From the NCBI GenBank assembly GCA_946965045.2, contig OX337230.1, positions 4,030,001-4,094,000 of the forward strand: 64,000 nt of DNA. The letters are read 5' to 3'. The notes beneath the pieces are model-generated. The model saw nothing but the letters and a program-made list of their open reading frames with translations, made no database searches and was not told the DNA's origin. This document shows positions 30,192 to 41,811 of this stretch, in pieces. Within the stretch, counting starts at the first letter, position 1; each line of letters begins with the position of its first letter. This DNA is from Epithemia pelagica (lineage: Eukaryota > Bacillariophyta > Bacillariophyceae > Surirellales > Surirellaceae). The translations under genes and the position numbers were made by a program.

Positions 30192-32878
30192 TACACGCCG
30201 CCACCCATTGGCCCGAAGTTGCAGACCCAACTCTTTGGCCCATGGCCGTCGACCATGCTGTTTTCATCTACAACCGACTCCCCAAGATTGAAACAGGAAT
30301 TTCCCCCATCGACCTCTTCACCAAGACAAGATGGGAGCAACGCCGCTTCCACGATCTTCATGTCTGGGGTGCACCGGCATATGTTCTGAACAAAACAATA
30401 CAAGACGGTAAGAAATTACCACGATGGAAGCCAAGAAGTCAACGCTGCATGTTTGTTGGATTCTCCCAACAACATGCACTCACCGCTCCACTCGTACTTA
30501 ACCTCGACACGGGCACAATCTCACCGCAATACCACGTTGTCTTCGACGACTGGTTTGCAACAGTGGCAGCAACCAACGAAAACTCCCACTCACCACATGC
30601 AACAGTTGACCAAATCTTCGCAAACATGGACAACATTCTGCACTCACCAGGATACGACGATCCATCAGCAGACGACGATTCTCCAAATGACGCGCCCGAA
30701 GCCACTGCCTCCGAACTCACCAAAAACAAGATCTTTGAAGCCATGGAAAACGCGACCCCTCCTGTTCCACTGGAATACGACACCCCTGCCGTCCCACCAA
30801 CTTCAACCACGGCTGCCCCTCCCTTGCCCCACCCAGTCAGTACTCCACGTCCAGTGTCTGCCCCACCCAGTGTTCCGTCGTCGCCTGCCGATGCTCCGTC
30901 GCGCATGTCGACCAATCCTCCTCCCACCACTTTGGCTGCACCGCACAAAATCCCTCCCCTTTCCCTTGAAGATGATTGGACCATGCCCACGGAGCAGAGG
31001 GAGAGTACACCAACACAGGCTCCTCCTGCCCCCAAATCACAACCACCTGAACACAAGCCACAGAGGGAGCCAACCAAACAGAGGGAGCCAACCAAACAGA
31101 GGGAGCATGCCTCTCCAGCCCCTCGTCGATCCGGCCGAAACCGACGTTCACCCAATCGTCTCGTCGAATCCATGGACCCCACACACAAGTCCTACCTTGC
31201 CCACGTCGATACTCTTGACAACCTACCCTTTCAAGCCACAATTGGACTCTTCAAGGCAACCATCGTAGACCCCGACACTCTGAGCTACGATCAAGCGTTG
31301 AAAGATGCAGACCTTCTTCACTGGCGCAAGGCAGCAAAACAAGAAATTGATGAGCTAACAGAAAAAGAGACATGGATTGAAGAGCCACAGTCGGCTGCCA
31401 AAACCAAGATTCTACCAGGCACATGGGTTTTCAAACGAAAACGCCACGCCGATGGAACAATCAAGAAGCACAAAGGACGCTACTGCGTGAGAGACGACCT
31501 TCAAGAACAAGCACCAGACGCCTATTCACCAGTTGTAAATTGGGCAATCATCCGAATTTGCATGATCTACGCCCTAAGTCAACAATGGGTAATGGTATGC
31601 ATAGACTTCAGCAATGCCTTCGTCCAGGCAAAACTCAAGGAACCCATCTGGATCCACATACCACCTGGTTTCAAGTCAACCCGCTCAGAACCCACCTGCC
31701 TACGTCTACTGAAGAGTCTCTACGGTTTGACCATTGCCCCTAGATTATGGTATGAAAAACTCATTGAAGCTCTTTTGGAAGATGGTTTCAAGAAAAGCGA
31801 CTATGACGAATGTTTCTTCATGAAACCAGACATGCTTCTCTTTATTTGGGTGGATGATTGTGGCATCGTTGCACCCACCATGACTCTTGTGGATGCATTC
31901 ATTGAACGACTGAAAACAAAAGGTTTCAAATCGTCAAAAGACTCCGATTTCGCAGAATACCTGGGAATCGATTTCAAGCGGAACAAGGACGAGATTGTAA
32001 TGACTCAACCCGGCTTAATCAAGCGCATCCTCCAAACCACAAAGATGGAAGACTGCAACGGAAATTGGACCCCTGCAGCGCAGATTGGATTGGGAAGTGA
32101 TCCCAACGGACCTCCCATGAAAGACAATTGGAACTATCGGTCAGTGGTTGGTATGTTGTTGTATCTCTCCACCAACACACGGCCAGATATAACGTTTGCC
32201 GTGAGCCAAGTGGCACGTTTTTCCAATGATCCAAAACAATTGCACGCTCAAGCCGTCAAAGCCATCATCCGATATCTCTCACGGACCATCGACAACGGCA
32301 CCATCTTTCGCCCAAGCAAAGATTATCGGCTTGATTGTTATGTCGATGCAGACTTCATGGGTCTGCACGGCCGAGAACCAGAAGATGATCCAACAAGCGC
32401 CAAGTCCCGAACTGGGTATATCATCTTCTTCGGGGGAAGTCCTCTGGTTTGGAAATCTCAATTGCAAAGCGAAATTGCAACGAGCACCTTTCACTCCGAA
32501 TACGTGGCTCTGTCCCAAGCCATGCGAGTTGTAGTCTGGTTGCAAGAAGTCTTGAACGAGTTAAACTCTTGTGTGAGAATCAATCCAAGTGTGCCACGGA
32601 TTACTGCAGAAGTCCATGAGGACAACAATAGTGCTTACCTTGTGGCCACCAACCAACGTCTCACCTCTCGATCTCGCTCGCTAAACAACAAGTGGCACTG
32701 GTTTTGGTCCCAGGTGAAAGCCACAAACGCAACCATTGTGTCCTCGAAATCCAATATGGAAGATCGAACGATTACGATTTCCAAAATTGACACCAAGTTG
32801 CAATGGGCCGACATCCTCACGAAAGGTCTGGCTCGAGAAACCTTTGAGACCATCCGAAAACTAAATCAAGGATGGTGA
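30192..32878 (+). CDS. pol: copia 1 pol, 3' part: integrase end, reverse transcriptase, RNase H
   Basis: Continues pol directly after the second GATGT: HAATHWPEVADP...YNRLP is the conserved end of the copia integrase core. RT spans about 31280-32150, with FKRKRHADGTIKKHKGR, DFSNAFVQAKL and the active-site box IWVDD (Trp for the usual Tyr). RNase H follows (CYVDADF, TSKSRTGY-like SAKSRTGY, then HSEYVALS). It stops at 32876-32878 just before the polypurine tract. No internal stop was seen, so apart from the nested insertion the pol frame is intact. Confidence 0.9.
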
Positions 32879-32904
32879 CCTGTGACACCAAGCCCAAGAG
32901 GGAG

Positions 32905-33406
32905 AGTCGCAGTTTATGTTTTTAGCACCAGTCGCGTTTCCAAATTTGTATTTGTGTTTTGAAATATTGAATTTGCACGACTGGCAGTTTGTGTTGCATG
33001 ACCCAATGATATAAGCCTACATGTCGGAATCCGCGCATGCATAACGCGCAGGATGGGCTTTGGCGCCACAGAACGCCGGGCCACTCGCCGTTTGTGTCTA
33101 CGACACTCATGTTTTGCTAACTAACCTATGACACAACAAACAACAAATGAGATAACTATCGTCCATTTGAATCAAGCTGTGCGTTGCAAGATAGCAGATC
33201 AATTCCTGGAAACCAAAGCGAGGAATCAAAATGAGGAACTCAAGATCACTTTGTTTACTCTATAGCTTTAATCATAATATCGATACAGGAGTTTTTGCAA
33301 CGCAAAAGACTTCTAGGTTGGTGTGGAGACTTGATCAATCTCCACCCCGACTACGCGGTATTCCCCTAGCTATTAGTATACCCAGTGTATGCTAGTGACT
33401 TTGACA
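32905..33406 (+). repeat. 3' LTR of copia 1
   Basis: Same length as the 5' LTR and identical wherever I compared. Preceded by a polypurine tract and followed by the CGCCT duplicate. Confidence 0.95.
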
Positions 33407-33583
33407 CGCCTCATCTTTGTGACTTGTGACACTCTCTTACCTCTCACCTCTACCGTCCATCCACCAATCCTTCAACAGTTCATTGTCTGTTGCAGCTTGC
33501 AACACATGTTGTCTGGCTTGATTGTGCGTCTTAATCATCTTCAAAGCCCAGCATCCTTGTCCACCCTGTCTGGATCTACCATC

Positions 33584-36500
33584 ATGTCAACACAACCGAC
33601 GATGGCAGAACAAGAGGAGACACCCCCGGCTCATCCCACACAAGCAGAGAACCCAGACCCTCCACCTGCACAGCAAGACGAGAACCCACCCGCTGCTTTA
33701 GCCCCCCAAGGGAACAACAATCAACAGAATAGGCAACACCCTACCCAAGCCCAACGAACCGAAGCAATTCATCAAGAAATCAAGAAAGAGAAAGACTATG
33801 TCCCCTTCCTCAAAAGTCCACTGAGAGAGCATTTCAAGAATCTGAATATCTACTGGGGAACAGTGAGACACTTGGACTTTTGCCAGTTAACAGAATTACA
33901 AGCAAGACTTGACACCAAAGAAGTTAGCAAAATGGAAGGTATTTCTCAATGCTTTGCTGTACTCAACCAAGCATCAAAAGAGGACCAAACAGCACCCAAA
34001 AAGTCATGGGGATCCATATGTAAGCGTCTTGTGGTGTGCCCGATTTGCTTTGAAGACCCAGACAAGTCTTTTTTCGCCTCTACCATCCTCTGTGGTGTCA
34101 GCAAGCAGAAGAAAAGTGGCTCCTCTTCGAATGTTAGCCAACATATGGATTCTTTCCATCCGCATGTGAAAGAAGAAATGGAACGAAAAAAAAAATTGGA
34201 CCGAAGTCCAATGTAGAAAGCAACCAACCACTTATGACATCCTACAAGGGTTCCATGATGTCAAAGGACGAGGCTAGAATCAAGTTTCAACAATCAATCT
34301 ACCAGTTTGTCAACGACAACGGCTTACCCACTTCAACAGTGGAAAAGAAGTCCTTCCGAGCTATGCTGGAATTCGCCATTCTTAACGCCCAGAAGCTGTC
34401 GACAAAAGATTGTGTCATGAGCAACAAAGCCATCATACGCAAGCGACTTGATTCCTACAACAATTTTCTCCAAACTGTTTCCTCCCTATGCCTGAATGTC
34501 CGGATGGCCTACAAGCTAATTTGTGGCAAAACAATTCCCTTCGCCACAATTTGTCATGACATATGGCAAGGCCATCGAAAAGACATCCTTGGATTGTGCC
34601 TAATGCTGATTGACCCCAGGAATTGCGTGTTTTACAAGATTCCCGTAGGTCTCTGCGAAACAGACGGCCACACAGCAGCCCAAGTGGCGACCCACACACT
34701 AAAAATCCTCACAACCGTTGGAATTACGCAGTCTGACCTCTCCTCTTCCGTAAACGACAATACAAATTCGGCAGTCCTTGCCGGAAAGTACATTGTGGGA
34801 AATCAGACTGGAGGAAAGTGCGATATGCATCGTGCGGAATTAATTCTTAAGCACGCCACCGGCTTGGCTGTACGACGAAGGGGGGGAAGGGTAATCGACC
34901 AGTTTCCCGGATTTGTGGACACATACAAGAAAGCCTTGAAGTTAGCTTCAATCCTGATGACGAAGAGAAAGAAGAGATTCCAGGCATTGAGGGACTACGC
35001 AACAAAAAATCACCAAGTTGTAGTGGAGATCCGTATGCCGAACACAACCAGGGTTCTCGGATGCGCTCTCACATTCCATGATCTCCTACGTGATAAGTAC
35101 GTCATGGATGACTACAATTCACAAGAGTTTTCTGTAGACAAAGACTTCCGCGAGAATTATCTGTCCAAGGAGGACTGGCAGGCCATAGCAGAATTCGAAG
35201 GAATTCTTTCTCCACTCAAGAAATGCGCCATGTCCTTACAAGCAGACGATCCTTCCTCTGCTGCAGGCTCTTTGCTGGAAATCTTTGGTTGCCATCATGG
35301 AATCAAATACCACAAAGACAACGGTGTCTCTGTTCTGCTTGTGAACCCCACAGAACTAGACACAGAGTTCCAACGTTGGGATGCCAGGTTAACCATAGAG
35401 AAACTCCGTTCCAAAAGGAAAAATATCAAGTTTGCAGATTTACTGCCCGCCTCACGGATGCTTATTAACCGGCTTCTACGTGAATTTCGCACCTACATGA
35501 TGAATGGTGACGACGTCCATGCAGAGAATGCTATCTGCGGTCATCCGTTTCTCTGCTACATGGCACCGTACATCCTAAAAAAATCAAGATCTACGACGAC
35601 TACGACGTCTCCAGAATCCAAAAACAATTTGTTGATGACATGGTAGCAAAGTTTTCCACTCCTGAAAGGTTGGCAATGAATGGACCAGCCCCAATGGCCG
35701 GGACAGCCAATGAGGAGGTTGTAGATATAGAAGACGACGACTCGGATGATGACGATGTGTTCAATATTTTTTGGAATCATGGAGAGAATGAAGACAGCAC
35801 GTCCGTGGAAAACAACAATCTTAACACGTTGGACGAGCAGAAGAAGAGCTTTAGAGAACAATGTAACAACAAATTCAAGGGGTTCAAGGATTACTGTCAG
35901 CGCATTATCCACAGTTCCTGGGAATCGTTGATTAGGGAGTATCCCACCGTTCTTTTTTTCTGAAAAGTCACCAAAATGGACGCCTCAAGAAAAGAAAAAG
36001 TTCAGACGGGCATGTAATGATCAAGATTTCAACAGTGTGGGCAGGTATTTTGATGTCTTACAGTGGTGGCAGGCGAACAAGAGTAATTTCAGGATGATTT
36101 TCCCAAGTGCCCTCGTGTGGCTCTCGAAGCCTTCTACAAACGCTTTCCAAGAGAGGATATCTTCTTTCTCCTCATGGTTTGATAGCAATAGATTGATGAG
36201 GAACGAGCTCAAGAAACATTTCGAGATTCGCACCATGGAGATGGTAACAAGAAAGGTTCGTGGAGAGATTGAGGTTAATGAAATGACCCTGAAAAAGAAA
36301 TCTCAACACACCACAGAGAACGAGGACAAAGCGCAAACCAGGGGTAAGGCCGAGGAGCAAGCTAGGAGTAATGCCACACAGCGCCAGATAAGTCAACAGG
36401 AGCAACTGCAGAACCAACAAAGAACAGCTTCAAGCCAAGAGAGAGACGAGGCCCAGGCCAAAATAGAGGCGGAAGTAATCTCCGTGGTTGATGACAATGA

Positions 36501-37350
36501 CGATGAAGACAACAATGGAACTGACAACGGCAGTGGCGAAGATAATGAAGAACAAAATGAAGCTGTTGAGGAACATGAGCAGGGAACCGATGAAGTCTCG
36601 GTATGGGATTCCATTGCTGAAGGGACCACTCAAGGTCATATGAAACGTCTGAAAACCATTTTGAAGGGTGTAAAAGATATGCAGAAGCACCACAAGGCCC
36701 GGGAACAGATTGAACTTGATGAAGACGAAGGGAACGATGGGATTGTTGGTTCAGAATACGAATACAAATGCAGTGATTCTAATCTGGATTTGGTACAAAA
36801 ATTCGATGACGTAGTGCTCATTGATATAGTGGACGAAGGGGACAAGGAACAAATGGAATGCATGGGTCGTCTTGGGAAAGACAAGGACCCATTTCAGTCA
36901 GATAGTGATGCTTGCATCATTGAGGCGGTCAAACTACAACAAATGAACTTGATGGCTGGTTCTAGTATTTCTGCATCTTCAAATCGAACAATGAATCCCA
37001 CTACATCGACGACAGATCAAGGCAACAGTACCAGTGCAAGTGTTCAAGGAAGTGTGACAGGAATTGTTTCGACGACAACTCCTGCTACACACAGTACCAC
37101 ACCAACAACCCAAAGACCCACCACCTTATCAAAAAGGAAGGCAACAACTCAAACGAGTGCATCTTCCAAAAGAGTGCGCCAACAATCCATTCAAGAATCG
37201 GCATCTCGAACAAAGTCCAAGTCCAAATCGTCGAGAGCAAAGAAACCACCTCCTGCAGAACACATCGGAGAGCAGCAAGAAGAACAACGACAACAACAAC
37301 GATGGACAAGTCTGCAACGCCGCACCAATAACAGTAATGAAAACCACTGA
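33584..37350 (+). CDS. hAT-type transposase with N-terminal BED zinc finger (frame broken at three homopolymers)
   Basis: Starts at ATG 33584 (MSTQPTMAEQEETPP). N-terminus Pro/Gln-rich; then a BED-like finger (CPICFEDPDKS ... NVSQHMDSFHP). The core has the hAT order: ICHDIW, VNDNTNS, a C..HRAELILK block, then TRVLGCALTFHDLLR. The C-terminal dimerisation domain is at about 36050-36230 (LQWWQANKSNFRMIFP ... SKPSTNAFQERISS). An unusual 370-residue tail follows, Gln/Asp/Glu-rich, then basic (KSKSKSSRAKK), ending at 37350. Reading frames change exactly at A10 (34186-34195), A7 (35577-35583) and T7 (35953-35959); on both sides of each the coding sequence fits without gaps. Segments: 33584-34216, 34190-35646, 35585-35963, 35950-37350. 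Homopolymer errors or early decay are both possible. Confidence 0.7.
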
Positions 37351-37493
37351 TAAATACAGAACATGACGGAACAGAAAACGAAAAAGACTACATACGACTA
37401 CATACGAGAACGACTTCATACAAGATACATGCGAGAACCAAAAAGAAAAAGAACAAACAAGGAAAAACAGATAGTAACTAATAAGAAATTGAC

Positions 37494-39490
37494 TCATGAG
37501 GAACTGCAATAGGACCGATACAAATGAAGGAAATTGTTGTGTAGGTTGTAGATCTCTTTGCTGTCTAAGAGTTTCTTCTTATGGTCTTTGTCAAGACGAC
37601 GGACTGTGAAATCCATCTGGATTTCTGCACATTGGTGACGTGTCTTTGGGTCTTGTATTAGTTGCCCGAGCGCTCCAAACATTGGGTTGACCCATTCCCA
37701 GTACTCCTTTGGAATCCAAGACTCCAACAAAGCCGAGCACATGTCTGGGTCGTTGCATGATTTGGGGATCCATCCCAGGGCTCGAGAGCAGCGATGTACA
37801 TGCACATCAGTTGGAATTCCGTCAATTCTTTGAAATGCAAATGCCAAGACAATTGTGGCAGTCTTGTACCCAACCCCATGCAGACACGTTAGTTCTTGCA
37901 CCGTAATGGTTTCTGGTATAATTCCAGAATGCCGTTGGATGAAGTAGTCTGCTGCGTTGACAATAGCCTCAGCATTCTTATAATATAGACCAGTCTCTGC
38001 CAATAGGGAACATACAGCGTCCATCCCATAGTTGAGTGCAATGTCACTGGTTGCCCGACTAGAGACAAACCCACATTGGAACAAAGTGGGTACCACTTTA
38101 GCTAATTGTTTGTCGCTTGTGCTGGAACTCATAAGAATCACAACCAAGCACATGAAGGCTCGGTCGGATTCTGGTGAGAGATGGTCGTTAATCCAGTCTT
38201 CCCAACTGTCTCTTGGAGCTTCCAGACCTTTGGAAAGGAAATGTTCATGAAACTTTTTCAAATACTGCAAGTCAACAACCCTCTTTCTCAAAGTCTGTTC
38301 AGATATTGGGGGGGGGGGGGGGGGGGGCAACTTTTTGTTTTGTTGTACAAGGAGAGATCATTGGGTTTCAAACGAACAGGTTGACCAGGCATGTGTCGAA
38401 TATTGTTCTTATCTTTGATAATCTGAGAATAAGGTGGGTTGCTGTGTTTGGCAACAGAAGATCGCTTTGTCGGAGTGTCAGGCTTTGGCTTTGCAACAGC
38501 GATTTCTTGTGATGATGAGTTGTGTTTTGCATTGACTGGAGATGGTTTTGTCGATTGAGATGGTGATGTGGGTGGAGATGGTCCATCAATGGGGAAGGAA
38601 TCAGCAGGTACAATCGAATCTGGAGGAGTAGTTACTGGAGTAGACAGAATGGTTGGATCTCCTTGGGATATAATCTTGTTGGATATTTTGGACAACATTG
38701 ATGTAGCAATGCATTGTAAGAGAGGATCGATAGAGACTGGGTGAATTGTTCTGTTGTGTGATGTAGAAACAGAAATGAGTGCATCACGATGTATCATCCA
38801 CTCCAGAGTATAGTCTTCCATCGATTGAACATTGAGGTCTTCTTGAGTATCAATTTGCCCATTCAACAATACATATTCAATTGCTTCTTTGTATCCAATG
38901 TCGTCGGTGCCGACTTCATACATAGGTTGACAGCTGCAGTGGAGGTGCAATACTGGGAAATCATCTTTAGGCCGGCTCATTTTGAACTTGGGGTTGCTCA
39001 ACAGGAAGTTGGTGGGAATTTCTTGCGAGGGATATAAACCATGGTGAACCAGTAATAAGATAAGGTAGATGGATTGGTCCATAGAAAGAGATGGCTTGAT
39101 CTGACATGGATGGCTTGTCAGAATATCAAGAGAGCACGAAGTGTAGCGAATTGAAGCATCTTCTCGAATGAGCCAAACAAGAATGGTGTCTTGTATTGCT
39201 TCCATTCTCAAATCAAAAGACATGGTTGACAAGTCTGGGAGTTCTTCTCGAATGAATTTGAAAAATGAGTGTGGAGCTTGAGAGAGAGAAACAACAGGAG
39301 AGCATATGCTTGACAAAGATATTGTTGGGCGACAACTACTTGGGTATTGTTGGGAGCTCATTGAGACAATAGGTACGATAAAATGTGACGACTGAGAGTA
39401 TACGATGTACAATGGTGTAAGATGGAAGACATCAGGAATATGGACAAGCTCCACAAAGGAGTGTGTTGCTGTTTGTCGATACTGAAACAT
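37494..39490 (-). CDS. Fusion protein: unknown N-terminal domain plus endonuclease III-like DNA glycosylase
   Basis: The C-terminal ~270 residues (38290-37494) are an HhH-GPD glycosylase: the hairpin LTCLHGVGYKTATIVLAFAF carries the catalytic Lys (YKTA), and IPTDVHVHR carries the catalytic Asp. The 4Fe-4S cysteines of endonuclease III are missing (a single Cys where four are expected). The N-terminal ~390 residues (ATG at 39490) have no domain I recognise; they end in a Pro/Ser/Thr linker. The two parts lie in different frames joined at a 20-base G tract (38308-38327) that encodes poly-Pro in both, so a change of one base there makes one 660-residue protein. It lies inside the 15037-40069 bracket, opposite to the transposase and tail-to-tail with it (144 nt apart). 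Enzymes of this fold excise oxidised, mismatched or methylated bases; which one here is unknown. Confidence 0.65.
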
Positions 39491-40036
39491 ACAGGCGTAC
39501 CTAACATCTTCTTAGTTGTATGTTGTACGACTATAATGGTGGAGAAAGGATAAGGAGTACAGTGTGTGACTGTGAGTCATAATTCAGAGAATGAATGGAA
39601 TTTGTGAATGTGTAATTCATTTGTTCTGAATGGTGGTGTGAATTGGGAATGATTCATTCAATTCAAATTCGTTCGAAAAGGGAATTGGGATTGGAATTTA
39701 ATTCCAATTGGTTCGAAAAGGGAATTGGGGATTGAATTCAATTCAAAGGGTATGAAATAGGGGAATAGTAAAGTTAAGTGAATTTATTGATTGTAAACAT
39801 AATTGACTTTGGTAATTAAGTTCATTTACTATGCGTAAATTAGTACACTTTCAAGATTAATTCAATTGTGTATATGTCGTGAAGTGAATCGTTAATTCTT
39901 AATTTAATTCTAAACTGATTGGAAAAGTGAATAATCAATCTACATTCAAGTTTAGATGGCACATAAAATGACTTCCAGACCCTGGTAAGGACGGCAAATC
40001 GCACCTTTTTCCAAACAAATCCTGGAAAGGTCTTCA
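39491..40036. other. AT-rich right interior of the candidate large element
   Basis: No gene. Repeated GGGAATTGGG/GAATTCAATTC words mirror those at 15480-15780. Probably the promoter and 5' UTR of the leftward fusion gene. Confidence 0.5.
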
Positions 40037-40071
40037 CAGGTTTGGTTTGGTTCGGCGTAAGGAACGGCCTA

Positions 40072-41811
40072 AGGGCTGGGTCATCGATTTGACTGCACGT
40101 TTTGAAAATGCTAAGGGGCCGTATAGGGTTAAGGATTTCATCATAGATTTTCAAATTACGCGGTGATTTCCCTCACATTTTCTTTCGCAATGACCATGGC
40201 GGTCTTCCATTGTTGATTGTGAGCCCCGTAGTCAAAAGTAACTGCACAAAATATCATAGGGAGCAAGATAAGTCTTCAAGGAACACATTGATGCCATTTT
40301 GTGCAGTTACTTTTTCGAAATGAGCTCTAAAATGGAAGATTCCGAAGCCATCACGAAAGCTCTACAACGTAGTTGAATGATCAGGACAAAGAGATGCTAC
40401 TCAGCGCAGATCAACTTGCACCTTAGTGATCTTGCAAATCCTTTCCTCCATTGATGCTTCTGTCAGTGATCCAGTCCACATGCCCTGACCCTCTTTCGAT
40501 GTTTTACCAACTAGATTCTTGTACCTTTTAGGCCTATGTGGGAGAAGTGGAAAGTCTTCAGTCGAGAAGCACCCTTATCTCTTATATTTCATGCAGATGG
40601 CTCTACCTAGCTTGCCACAGATGATAATGTAGGTGTTACAACATCCCGTCTTTTTCAATGACTCGAATGCTGGACCAAAGTTGGGCAGGCAAAGGGCGAC
40701 TCTCTGATGTTGGCCAACTCGGGTCTGAGGCATTTCTGCCGCTCCTGTCTTTTAACCATATGCTCTCGATCTCCAGTACTGTCGTGAAGAGACTTCCAAT
40801 ATGGATGGAAGCAGCCCACTCAGTCGCACAGCTTTTTGTTGGAAGTGGAGCATCGGTGGGAGGGTATAGCCATGGTTCGCCTAAAAATTGCGGAGCAAGA
40901 CGTAGACGTAGACACAAAACTTGCTGATCAATCTCTCCACGTGCTCATCCTTCTTGTTGGTCACATACATCAATCTCTCGTCAGCTCCATTATTCCGCAC
41001 CTTACGAACATTCTTCATGGGAAGTTGACTCTGAAGTTTAGCACTGGGCAACTCAAGAGGTCACATCCTCGGTCGTGGACAAAGTCACGTTTGGAGACGA
41101 TAGTGGAGATGCTGGCTGTGCCTTCGAAGAGATGTCGACCAAGTCTGTCGTGTTCCCTCTTCTGGAATTCACCTGGATATGGACTAGGCAAACCAGTGGG
41201 CAAATGGCACGGCCTCGAGGCAAGCCTGGTGTCGATTACCGCATAAAATAGAGAATTGATGAAACACAGATACTTCTGAGAACAAAGAATACAATGTAGG
41301 TCAAGACTTTGGTGCTTACCATTGCTTGAAATGTGCCAGAAGAGCCTCTGTTACGTCGTTTCTCGTTGATTGTTGTGTGCTAACGTGCAAAACAGAGCTG
41401 TTTGTGAGTGATAAGCTATCTAAAGCTGCACTTCCCCCTCCACACCCATCACTCCACATCGCTTTGAATACTACTGAAGAAGAACAGGAAGAAGTATCAG
41501 GGTGTGAGAAAGTGAAATAGACGAATAGCAACGTAAATGGTGCAGCACAAGCAAAATGGTAAAAAATCACAGAGCAACGCAGATGAACGACTTCATCTCT
41601 ACCGCCCCTACGATTTTTCGCACGAAACTCACACATCGTATCTAATGCATACTTGTTTTGACACTCACGAAGCTACGACCTCTATCCGAGTCTTGATCTG
41701 ATGAACGGCGGCATCAAATGCGGGGCGTCATGGTGAGGTGGTGATTTTAATATTTATAACTTTGACCCTAGTGAAAATTAAAACGTGCAGTCAAATCGAT
41801 GACCGAGCCCT
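40072..41811. mobile_element. Inverted-repeat DNA element, about 1.74 kb, no recognisable transposase
   Basis: The left end AGGGCTGGGTCATCGATTTG... and the reverse complement of the right end (AGGGCTCGGTCATCGATTTG...) agree at 31-32 of the first 33 positions. The outermost AGGGCTGGG is shared with the 614-bp MITE, suggesting one superfamily. The flanking dinucleotides are TA (left) and TG (right), so the duplication is absent or mutated. The interior ORFs (for example 40836-41246) show no family motif. The left end directly abuts the TA next to the large bracket's right repeat. Confidence 0.6.
40235..40313. repeat. Hairpin, 18-bp perfect arms
   Basis: AAAGTAACTGCACAAAAT (40235-40252) and its reverse complement (40296-40313) with a 43-nt loop. 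The flanking TCTTCCATT/AATGGAAGA words extend the symmetry to about 40202-40345. Confidence 0.75.

Larger units (their letters stand above)
15867..33406 (+). mobile_element. Full-length Ty1/copia retrotransposon (copia 1), interrupted by copia 2
   Basis: 502-bp LTRs at both ends (15867-16368 and 32905-33406) flanked by CGCCT (15862-15866 and 33407-33411). Order: LTR, leader, gag, acidic ORF with zinc knuckle, protease-integrase, nested element, then RT-RNase H, purine-rich AAGAGGGAG before the 3' LTR. Without the nested element it is about 9.1 kb, long for copia because of the acidic ORF. The domain order PR-IN-RT-RH defines copia. Confidence 0.95.
15037..40069. mobile_element. Candidate large TIR element (about 25 kb; about 7.5 kb without nested copia)
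   Basis: Left end 15038-15070 (GGCCGTTCCTTACGCC, then AACCAAACCAAACCTG) and right end 40037-40069 are reverse complements over 33 bp with one mismatch. TA abuts both (15035-15036 and 40070-40071). Subterminal inverted matches also exist (CCAGGGTCTGGAA near 15430; TTCCAGACCCTGG near 39975), and both flanks are rich in AATTC/GAATT. Inside, after removing the copia nest, are a BED/hAT-type transposase and a divergently unrelated glycosylase gene on the opposite strand. hAT elements normally make 8-bp duplications, which I do not see, so whether the ends and the transposase belong together is open. Confidence 0.45.

Noticed and set aside
33389-33583. N-terminal 65 codons of the transposase ORF
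   Set aside because: They begin in the copia 1 LTR at a non-ATG codon; the first ATG with coding character is 33584.
15030-40080. 8-bp target duplication expected for a hAT element at the bracket ends
   Set aside because: Compared the eight bases outside both ends in all registers near the repeat; no match, only TA.
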